The position numbers and the translations under genes were made by a program. Below the pieces are notes generated by a model, which was given only the letters and a program-made list of their open reading frames with translations, was not told the DNA's origin and did no database searches. This document shows, in pieces, positions 1 through 5,487 of a DNA stretch of 7,358 nucleotides. Position 1 is the stretch's first letter. The number at the start of each line of letters is the position of its first letter. The stretch is from Ruminococcus sp. UBA3280 (GTDB lineage Bacteria > Bacillota > Clostridia > Oscillospirales > Ruminococcaceae), in the NCBI GenBank assembly GCA_002362175.1, contig DETU01000103.1:1-7358 (forward strand). The letters are read 5' to 3'.

Positions 1-212
1 ACCGCTGGTGCACCAGTTGTCATGCCAATGGCACAGCTGGGCAGCTAAGTGCGGAACGGATAAACGCTGAAGGCATCTAAGCGTGAAGCCGGCCTTAAGA
101 TAAGATATCCCTTCGTAAGAGTAAGACCCCTCAGAGACTATGAGGTTGATAGGCTCAGAGTGTAAGCACGGTGACGTGTTCAGCTTGTGAGTACTAATAG
201 GTCGAGGGCTTT
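1..212 (+). rRNA. 23S ribosomal RNA, 3' end (partial)
   Basis: This is the last part of the large-subunit rRNA; the 5' part lies outside the window. The conserved segment GTTGTCATGCCAATGGCAC starts at about position 16. The helix segment CTGAAGGCATCTAAGCGTGA and the near-terminal GTACTAATAGGTCGAGGGCT (191-210) follow in the order expected for domain VI. The exact 3' end cannot be fixed because the pairing 5' end is absent; 212 is an estimate within a few bases. The following 60-odd bases, up to the 5S gene, are T-rich and hold no tRNA, as is common in Firmicute operons. Confidence 0.97.
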
Positions 213-273
213 TCCTTTTGATTCATGTATGAGAGTTTTCCCTCTGTTACTTTGCTTTAGTTTTCAAGAAAAA

Positions 274-389
<116 letters not shown>

Positions 390-398
390 ACTATATAT

Positions 399-430
399 AA
401 ACCTGTCTGATAAAGGCAGGTTTTTTGTTT
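399..430 (+). terminator. Intrinsic terminator of the rRNA operon
   Basis: AAACCTGTC (399-407) pairs with GGCAGGTTT (415-423) around a 7-base loop, with one G-U pair. The T-rich tract TTTTTTGTTT (421-430) follows. It starts 10 bases after the 5S end. Its T tract ends only 13 bases before the start codon of the next gene. Confidence 0.9.
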
Positions 431-443
431 TATGGAGATTTTT

Positions 444-1028
444 ATGAATTATAATAAACTTTCAATTGACAAAAACGGATTTCTTCTTATAGATAATGAA
501 TGTGTAAATAATATTTTTGAAAAAATTCATGGTAGTAATAATTTTTTTGAATGGTTGATTTCATCAATTTATACAGAAAATAAGGGTGAATTGCTTTATG
601 TAAAGGAACTTGTTGAAAAGAAAATTTCAGGTAATTTTCCGTTGCTTATATGTGGGGACGATTGTGATTTCAGTTGTACAATAGTTGTGGTAAAAGTTGA
701 ATATTCTGAAAATGTGGTTATATGGAATAAGTTGGGAACAGTAAAAAAAGACGTGAATTACTATGAAAATTACAGAAATTCAGGAATCAGAAAAATTGAG
801 AACTGGACTGACAATGATTGGAAAAATTACGGTTCAATAGCTTATGACATTTTGTATGATGAAAACTTTTTTTCTGAATGGTGTTCTGTAAACTGGAATG
901 AAGAAGTTTATCGTCGTACATGGGGATATTATCATAAGTATTTTAATGACGACAATAATATAAATTGGATTAGTAAGATTAATTTTAATTTTGAGTTAAA
1001 TAATTATGTAAACTGTTTTAAGGATTAA
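444..1028 (+). CDS. Unrecognised AT-rich protein, possibly immunity-like (194 aa)
   Basis: I do not recognise this protein with certainty. It is acidic, rich in Asn, Asp, Tyr and Trp, and has no signal peptide or membrane segment, so it is probably cytoplasmic. A central strand-rich stretch (about residues 66-98) carries a CGDDCDFSC motif followed by VVVKV and VIWNKLG. The C-terminal third has NWTDNDW and YRRTWGYYHKYF. The single-domain build and orphan setting resemble immunity proteins of polymorphic toxins, but that is a weak inference and no toxin gene is visible. I chose the ATG at 444 over the in-frame ATG at 432 because GGAG at 434-437 lies six bases upstream of it. The 432 codon would sit on the rRNA terminator tail and have no ribosome site. 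Base composition is clearly lower in GC (about 18-28% in two 60-base samples) than the next gene, which hints at acquisition. No promoter fits between the rRNA terminator and the gene. Confidence 0.75.
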   Translation: MNYNKLSIDKNGFLLIDNECVNNIFEKIHGSNNFFEWLISSIYTENKGELLYVKELVEKKISGNFPLLICGDDCDFSCTIVVVKVEYSENVVIWNKLGTVKKDVNYYENYRNSGIRKIENWTDNDWKNYGSIAYDILYDENFFSEWCSVNWNEEVYRRTWGYYHKYFNDDNNINWISKINFNFELNNYVNCFKD

Positions 1029-1030
1029 TG

Positions 1031-1062
1031 ACTGTCTCTTTACTTAGAGAGACAGTTTTTTT
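1031..1062 (+). terminator. Intrinsic terminator after the AT-rich orphan gene
   Basis: ACTGTCTCT (1031-1039) pairs perfectly with AGAGACAGT (1048-1056) and is followed by a run of T residues to 1062. It begins two bases after the stop codon of the upstream gene and isolates it from the secreted dockerin protein gene. Confidence 0.9.
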
Positions 1063-1082
1063 ATATATTTGTATAGTTTATA

Positions 1083-1111
1083 TTGACTTTTAATGAAATT
1101 AATGTTAAGAT
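1083..1111 (+). promoter_or_regulatory. Promoter of the secreted dockerin protein gene
   Basis: A -35 box TTGACT (1083-1088) and a -10 box TAAGAT (1106-1111) are separated by exactly 17 bases. A TG at 1103-1104 makes the -10 extended. Transcription should begin near 1118, giving a very short leader of about 27 bases. No operator or riboswitch-like fold is evident in it, so the gene looks constitutively strong or controlled from outside this stretch. Confidence 0.75.
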
Positions 1112-1130
1112 GTAATTATAATAATAAAAA

Positions 1131-1136
1131 AGGAGG
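1131..1136 (+). promoter_or_regulatory. Strong ribosome binding site that fixes a TTG start
   Basis: AGGAGG lies eight bases upstream of the TTG at 1145. The nearby ATG at 1153 is out of frame. The TTG is followed at once by a signal-peptide-like Lys-Lys and a hydrophobic stretch, so the non-ATG start is well supported. Confidence 0.85.
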
Positions 1137-1144
1137 TTTTATTA

Positions 1145-3877
1145 TTGAAAAAATGTTTTAAGCAACTGACCGCTTTTTTGTTGTCGTTAACAGCTTTGCC
1201 GTTAAATCAGTTTATTACGGCTGATTCTGCTGATACTTATTTAGTGCGTGACCCGTTTTATAATTTCAATAAAGGTTACAATTATTATGAATCGGAACAT
1301 TTTCAGTTTATATGGGGAAATTCAGGTGATGCGTCAAAAGTTACGCAGGAGTTTTTGCGGGAGAATTCAAAAAATTTTGAAGCGTGCTGGAATGTCTATA
1401 TGAACGGCCTTTCAATGAAAGAGCCGTCTGAAGCGGTTGACGAAAATCTTCGTGACGGAAACAAGTACAAGACTAATATTTATATTTCGGGAACGGGACT
1501 TGAGGGAATGCAGGACGACTGGGCATATATGTCATGGGATAGCGGTGGCTTTGCATATATGTTTTGTTGTGTGGATTCAATGCAGTATAATCCACCGTCA
1601 TGGGTATTTCCGCATGAATTTGGTCACGTAATGACGGCACATCAGGGTGGCTGGAACAACAATAAATATTCGTATGCATGGTGGGAAGCTATCGGTAACT
1701 GGTACAGGGAACAGTATCTTTACAGTGACTATTCAAATGACGAAACAGGACACGGAACGGATTTTTTTGAGACATATATGAAAAATCTTTGTTTCACTTT
1801 TCCGTGCGGACGTGATTACTATGCATCGTGGGCATTTTTTCAGTATCTTACGGAAAACCCCGACAATTTGGAGGGATACGGTGCGGATTTTGTAAAGAAA
1901 CTTTTGCAGGAAGGTAAGCCCGACGAATATCCGTTTGAACAGATTGAACGTCTTGCATCTGCTGATTTAAAAGAAACACTTGGACTTTATGCCGCTCATA
2001 TGGCAGGACTTGACTTTAAAAAAGGTGACGCTTATCGTGCAAGACTTAATGAGCTTTTAAATTCGGGTTCTTGGAACTGGCAACAGATTTACACCATGCT
2101 TGAAGAAGTTTCGGGAAAAAATAACACATATGCGGTGCCGACCGAAAGAGCTCCGCAGTTTGCGGGAATAAATATAATCCCGATTTCTTCGGAAAGTGGT
2201 GAACGTTCCGTCACACTCAATGCAGGAACGGACATTGACGGTGCTGACTGGAGGGCTTGTATAGTACAGCAGAGTGCAGACGGAAGATGTAAATATTCAA
2301 AGCTTTTCAGTGCAGGGGAAACGGTTAAATGGGATTCTGACGGAAGTACAGAATATCTTGCTGTAATTGCCACACCTGACATTGATAAAATAACAAAATG
2401 CGGTCTACCCGGCTTGTACGATGACAATTCAGAGTTTTCGGAAAGCAATGTGCCATTCAGCAGTAAGGAAAGGTATCCGTACACGGTTACATTCAGCGAC
2501 GGTGTTTCAATGGTGAAGCGTACAGTTAACAATAGTGCGTGGGAATCATATCATGTTCATACAAACGGTGGCGGACTTGTTTCTGACAGTGCAAACGTAT
2601 CAGAAAGTGTATATGTCGGAAAGAATGCCAAAATCATGGGACGTGCAACGGTTTCGGGCAATGCACGCATAGAAGATTATGCGGTAGTTCAGGACAGTGC
2701 GGAAATCAAGGACAATGCAATAATAGGCGGATATGCGATAATTGCAGAAAATGCTGTAGTTTCGGGAAATGCAAGAGTTGGTGATACAGGTCTTGTAATG
2801 GGACGTGCGAATATCAGTGGCAATGCAAAGGTGATAGAAAGTGCCTGTGTGTACGGCAATACAAAGATGACTGACAATGCTGTTACCAAAGGTATGGCGT
2901 TTGTAATGGCGGACGCAGTAATCACAGGGCAAGGTGTTGTTGACGGTGACTATTACGACGATAACAACAAAATTATTTCAAAGGCAACTGCTTACGGTTG
3001 GGCAAGTACTCAATCATATGCAGACAGCAGACCGTATACAGATAAACTTATGTATGCATATGACTTTGATAATGACAGTTCTTTGAGTTTTGAGGACAGA
3101 TATAATTCAACTTATGGTATGAATTACGGTGCGTCATGGACAGATAACCGAACTTCTGCAAAAGGTGTGCTTACATTTGACGGCAACAATTTTGCGGACA
3201 TTGACAGGAGCGTTTTGTATACGGAAAATATTGATATTCAGACCGCTATGCTTAACAGAGGTGACGGAACGGTTTTATTTTTCGGTGACGACAATTCACA
3301 CATCAAATTAAATGTAGACGGAAACAATTTAACGGCTGAATTTATGCTTGATGGCAAAACGGAAAAACTTACAGCTGAAAATGCCGTTTATGTCGGACAG
3401 TGGGAGAAAGTGCGTTTGATTCTTGACGGTGACAAGGGAAAAATTACAGTTGACGGAAAGACTGTTGCAGAGGGTGAAATAACAATAAATCCGTCTGATA
3501 TTGCTGACGCTGTTGAAACAGGTGCTTACAGAATAGGTGCTGACAATAACGGCAGAAACGGCTTTAATGGTTCAGTGGATTTTGTCAGAATTTTCAGTAG
3601 TGAGGGTGAAGAACCGACTGAAACATATACTGACAGTGAAGTTGTTGATTTGAGTATACTTGTCGGTGACGTTTATTCAGATATGCGGATAGATGTTTTT
3701 GACCTTGTCCGTATCAGACAGCTTGCGATAAATTCCGACAATATGACAGCAAAAGACAAGGCGGCGGCTGATGTTAATGATGACGGTACTGTAAACATTG
3801 CCGATGCTGTAATAATGCAGAATTATCTTTTAGGAAAAACAAATCAGTTTCCTGCGGGAACAATAGCATACTATTAA
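1145..3877 (+). CDS. Secreted dockerin protein: DUF6055-like metallopeptidase, beta-helix, LamG
   Basis: This is a large (910 aa) exported multidomain protein, probably attached to a cellulosome-like scaffold. Residues 1 to about 26 form a signal peptide (Lys-Lys, then a hydrophobic core). Residues 32 to about 465 resemble DUF6055. They contain HEFGH at 157-161, then 19 residues, then E181 in EAIGN. This is the thermolysin-type gluzincin arrangement (HExxH, third zinc ligand Glu, then a polar residue at N185), so zinc peptidase activity is plausible but unproven. Residues 480-599 are 20 unbroken hexads with a small residue (mostly Ala) at position 4 and usually Val or Ile at position 6, the signature of a left-handed parallel beta-helix. 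Residues about 636-818 look like a LamG or concanavalin-type jelly roll, which often binds glycans. Residues about 838-899 are a type I dockerin. Its second calcium loop is canonical (D876, N878, D880, G881, N884, D887). The first is degenerate (D842, Y844, D846, M847, D850, D853). The gene is monocistronic between two terminators. Substrate is unknown; a glycoprotein- or mucin-directed role is a guess. Confidence 0.93.
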   Translation: MKKCFKQLTAFLLSLTALPLNQFITADSADTYLVRDPFYNFNKGYNYYESEHFQFIWGNSGDASKVTQEFLRENSKNFEACWNVYMNGLSMKEPSEAVDENLRDGNKYKTNIYISGTGLEGMQDDWAYMSWDSGGFAYMFCCVDSMQYNPPSWVFPHEFGHVMTAHQGGWNNNKYSYAWWEAIGNWYREQYLYSDYSNDETGHGTDFFETYMKNLCFTFPCGRDYYASWAFFQYLTENPDNLEGYGADFVKKLLQEGKPDEYPFEQIERLASADLKETLGLYAAHMAGLDFKKGDAYRARLNELLNSGSWNWQQIYTMLEEVSGKNNTYAVPTERAPQFAGINIIPISSESGERSVTLNAGTDIDGADWRACIVQQSADGRCKYSKLFSAGETVKWDSDGSTEYLAVIATPDIDKITKCGLPGLYDDNSEFSESNVPFSSKERYPYTVTFSDGVSMVKRTVNNSAWESYHVHTNGGGLVSDSANVSESVYVGKNAKIMGRATVSGNARIEDYAVVQDSAEIKDNAIIGGYAIIAENAVVSGNARVGDTGLVMGRANISGNAKVIESACVYGNTKMTDNAVTKGMAFVMADAVITGQGVVDGDYYDDNNKIISKATAYGWASTQSYADSRPYTDKLMYAYDFDNDSSLSFEDRYNSTYGMNYGASWTDNRTSAKGVLTFDGNNFADIDRSVLYTENIDIQTAMLNRGDGTVLFFGDDNSHIKLNVDGNNLTAEFMLDGKTEKLTAENAVYVGQWEKVRLILDGDKGKITVDGKTVAEGEITINPSDIADAVETGAYRIGADNNGRNGFNGSVDFVRIFSSEGEEPTETYTDSEVVDLSILVGDVYSDMRIDVFDLVRIRQLAINSDNMTAKDKAAADVNDDGTVNIADAVIMQNYLLGKTNQFPAGTIAYY
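2582..2941 (+). repeat. Tandem hexapeptide-encoding region (20 hexads)
   Basis: This stretch codes for 20 consecutive six-residue units without insertion, such as SGNARI, SGNARV, SGNAKV, MGRATV and MGRANI. The DNA is diverged, so this is an old protein-level repeat and not a simple sequence repeat. SGNA hexads begin at residues 504, 540 and 558, and MGRA hexads at 498 and 552. All these offsets within a motif are multiples of 18, which is one coil of a left-handed beta-helix. Confidence 0.88.
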
Positions 3878-3883
3878 TAATAA

Positions 3884-3915
3884 AAAGCCTTCTGTGTCGT
3901 AATACAGGAGGCTTT
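3884..3915. terminator. Bidirectional terminator between convergent genes
   Basis: A 12-bp stem is formed by AAAGCCTTCTGT (3884-3895) and ACAGGAGGCTTT (3904-3915), with one G-U pair and an 8-base loop. The flank favours the minus strand, where the stem runs into five T residues (A-run at 3882-3886). On the plus strand only three T follow. It sits seven bases after the dockerin gene and six bases beyond the end of the minus-strand zinc protein gene, so it probably serves both. Confidence 0.85.
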
Positions 3916-3921
3916 ATGTAA

Positions 3922-4398
3922 CTATGGATTACAGTTATGGCATGGAGAATATCCCATTTCAATTGCTTCTTCCCTTGTACCATAAAATTCTTGTCTGTTT
4001 TGGGAGTTCATTTCTAATACACTTGGACAGCTTGGTCTGTGAAATTTATGACGGTATGTATTTAAATAATATGTAACTTGTTGACCTGATGAAATTGGTG
4101 ATTTTGAAATATTAGCTTTTCTTGGATGTACAAATGAAAAAAATATAGCTAATGCACAGATTATGATAACTGAAAATATAATTAATGCTTTAAAAAAAGA
4201 ATTTTTTTTATTTGTATTTTCGTAATAAAAATCATGGTCGTATGAGTTATTCAACTGTGAAATATTATTTTTGGATTTGTTTACTGCTCTGCAACGTTTG
4301 CACCTTTTAGGAATATTTAAGTTTTTACTTTTAAAGAAATTAATTTCCGAGTCTGTAATTTCAAATTCCTGTTTACATTGTTTGCATATAAGTTTCAT
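3922..4398 (-). CDS. Membrane protein with N-terminal zinc ribbon and C-terminal Ada-like zinc module
   Basis: This is a 158-residue single-pass membrane protein of unknown function. Residues 3-40 match the probable zinc-ribbon family (zf-trcl type): C5xxC8, an acidic aromatic middle (EINFF), then PKRCxxCR with C33 and C36. A polar Asn- and Lys-rich linker follows. Residues about 68-90 are a hydrophobic helix. The C-terminal 45 residues carry H120, C124, TREEAIEMGY and C153xxC156 near the very end. This is the pattern of the Ada-type metal-binding module found at the tail of many secreted or membrane proteins. The N-terminal Lys and Arg content suggests a cytoplasmic N-terminus and outside C-terminus. 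The ATG at 4398 has GGGG (4406-4409) seven bases upstream and a strong promoter. It is monocistronic and AT-rich. DNA repair by the Ada-like module is unlikely if that end is extracellular. Confidence 0.88.
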   Translation of the reverse strand: MKLICKQCKQEFEITDSEINFFKSKNLNIPKRCKRCRAVNKSKNNISQLNNSYDHDFYYENTNKKNSFFKALIIFSVIIICALAIFFSFVHPRKANISKSPISSGQQVTYYLNTYRHKFHRPSCPSVLEMNSQNRQEFYGTREEAIEMGYSPCHNCNP

Positions 4399-4428
4399 AA
4401 TAATTCCCCGTTCATATTTGATATAAAT

Positions 4429-4458
4429 ATTATATCATACTTTGCCGAAAAAAGTCAA
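4429..4458 (-). promoter_or_regulatory. Promoter of the zinc-module membrane protein gene
   Basis: On the minus strand TTGACT (4458-4453) and TATAAT (4434-4429) are separated by 18 bases. A TG at 4437-4436 makes the -10 extended. Transcription would start near 4422, leaving a leader of about 24 bases that contains the ribosome binding site. Confidence 0.75.
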
Positions 4459-4460
4459 CT

Positions 4461-4474
4461 TCAGAAACATCTGA
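4461..4474. promoter_or_regulatory. Small palindrome between divergent promoters (candidate operator)
   Basis: TCAGA (4461-4465) and TCTGA (4470-4474) form a perfect inverted repeat around AACA. It lies just upstream of the minus-strand -35 box and about 65-80 bases upstream of the AraC-type gene's expected transcription start, where a regulator could act on both. A 5-bp arm is short and could occur by chance. Confidence 0.3.
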
Positions 4475-4524
4475 TTTTTATGATATATGAAAGCACACAA
4501 TATCAGGAAAAAATTTTTAAACCG

Positions 4525-4533
4525 TGTTATAAT
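4525..4533 (+). promoter_or_regulatory. Extended -10 promoter of the AraC-type regulator gene
   Basis: TGTTATAAT gives a perfect TATAAT (4528-4533) with an extended TG. No good -35 box is seen 17 bases upstream (CAGGAA region), so the promoter may be weak or activator-dependent, which fits an autoregulated AraC-type gene. Confidence 0.65.
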
Positions 4534-4547
4534 GTAATCACAGTCAG

Positions 4548-4552
4548 GGAGG
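4548..4552 (+). promoter_or_regulatory. Ribosome binding site that fixes the regulator start at 4561
   Basis: GGAGG is eight bases before the ATG at 4561. The reading frame stays open upstream to 4378, but that extension runs through the promoter and across the divergent gene's start, so the shorter start is chosen. Confidence 0.88.
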
Positions 4553-4560
4553 AAATAAAC

Positions 4561-5430
4561 ATGAACTGGGTAAACGGCATACAAAATGCACTGGACTACA
4601 TTGAAAATCATATCACTGATAAAATTGACTATTCGGAAATAGCGGAAAAGGCTTATTGTTCGGCATTTTATTTTCAGAGGATATTCAACACATTGTGTGG
4701 TATGACGATTGGTGAGTATATCCGCAACAGAAGGCTCACACTTGCCGGCAGTGAACTTTCTTCATTAAAGTCAAAAGTAATTGATGTTGCTTTAAAATAC
4801 GGCTATGAATCACCGGAGAGTTTTACAAGGGCATTTACAAAATTTCACGGTATAACTCCGTCGGAAGCACGGCGTAACGGTTCAGGTTTGAAATCATTTT
4901 CCCGACTGAGTATAAAGATTATTGTGAAAGGCGGTAATACGATGAATTACAGAATCGTCGAAAAACCTGCATTTAAGGTTATCGGAAAAACGGAAACACA
5001 TTCCATTGACGAAAATCAGAATAAAAATACTATTCCTGATTTCTGGGACAAAGCACACAGAACGGGAATTATTGAAACCTTGCTGAAAAATGCGTCTGAT
5101 AAAACTTATGTTTTTGGTATCTGCCACGGCAACACGCATACAAACAAAAAGACATTTGATTATTCAATAGCTGTTGAGTGCGACGAAAATGTAACAGTTC
5201 CCGAGGGATATACTGTCAATGAAATTCCTGCACGTACATGGATAGTTGCGGAATGTACAGGTGCAATGCCTGAAGCCATACAGAAATTATGGCATGAAAT
5301 CTGTACTGAATTTTTTCCTGTGTCCGAATATAAACCGACTTATGAAATGGACATTGAAGCGTATTCGTCAGGTAATATGACTTCACCTGACTATCGCTCT
5401 CAGATATGGATACCGATTGAAAAGAACTGA
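4561..5430 (+). CDS. AraC-family transcriptional regulator with GyrI-like effector domain
   Basis: This is a 289-residue cytoplasmic DNA-binding regulator of the Rob/SoxS-like layout, with DNA-binding domain first and ligand domain second. Residues about 5-108 form the AraC double helix-turn-helix: YSEIAEKAYCSAFYFQRIF (24-42) in the first, and VIDVALKYGYESPESFTRAF (73-92) followed by the typical GITPSEAR (97-104) in the second. Residues about 129-287 match the GyrI-like (BmrR effector) small-molecule-binding domain, starting MNYRIVEKPAFKVIG and ending WIPIEKN. The family typically senses hydrophobic or cationic compounds and activates efflux or stress genes; the ligand here is unknown. No target gene is adjacent in the same direction. 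The divergent zinc-module gene is the nearest possible target, along with the regulator itself. The length is normal and no defect is seen. Confidence 0.94.
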   Translation: MNWVNGIQNALDYIENHITDKIDYSEIAEKAYCSAFYFQRIFNTLCGMTIGEYIRNRRLTLAGSELSSLKSKVIDVALKYGYESPESFTRAFTKFHGITPSEARRNGSGLKSFSRLSIKIIVKGGNTMNYRIVEKPAFKVIGKTETHSIDENQNKNTIPDFWDKAHRTGIIETLLKNASDKTYVFGICHGNTHTNKKTFDYSIAVECDENVTVPEGYTVNEIPARTWIVAECTGAMPEAIQKLWHEICTEFFPVSEYKPTYEMDIEAYSSGNMTSPDYRSQIWIPIEKN

Positions 5431-5439
5431 TATAAAAAT

Positions 5440-5474
5440 AAAGAGTACAGTCAGTAAAGACTGTACTCTTTGTT
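5440..5474. terminator. Strong bidirectional terminator between convergent genes
   Basis: AAAGAGTACAGTC (5440-5452) and GACTGTACTCTTT (5459-5471) form a perfect 13-bp stem with a 6-base loop. T-rich tracts flank it on both strands (TTTGTTT on plus; TTTATTTTTAT on minus). It ends the AraC-type gene and the convergent phosphate transporter family gene. Confidence 0.93.
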
Positions 5475-5487
5475 TAATGATTGAATT

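Noticed and set aside
213..273. 23S-5S spacer examined for a tRNA or small RNA
   Set aside because: It is too short for a tRNA and no stable cloverleaf or long hairpin is visible.
392..400. TATATATAA as a promoter for the gene at 444
   Set aside because: No -35 box is present at the right distance inside the 5S gene, and a start there would cut into the terminator stem; kept only as a possibility.
432..443. Upstream in-frame ATG for the AT-rich orphan gene
   Set aside because: It overlaps the tail of the rRNA terminator and lacks a ribosome site; the ATG at 444 has GGAG six bases upstream.
2089..2532. Minus-strand open frame inside the dockerin protein gene
   Set aside because: It is fully antisense to a well-supported coding region, with no promoter, ribosome site or recognisable protein.
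2600..2932. Two overlapping minus-strand open frames opposite the hexapeptide region
   Set aside because: The regular hexad codons leave antisense frames open by composition; the translated products are low-complexity and lack start signals.
2582..2941. Repeat region considered as a CRISPR array or DNA minisatellite
   Set aside because: There are no identical DNA repeats or spacers; the periodicity is at protein level with diverged codons.
4378..4560. Longer N-terminus for the AraC-type regulator
   Set aside because: The extension covers both divergent promoters and the start of the opposite gene, and AraC homology begins after the ATG at 4561.
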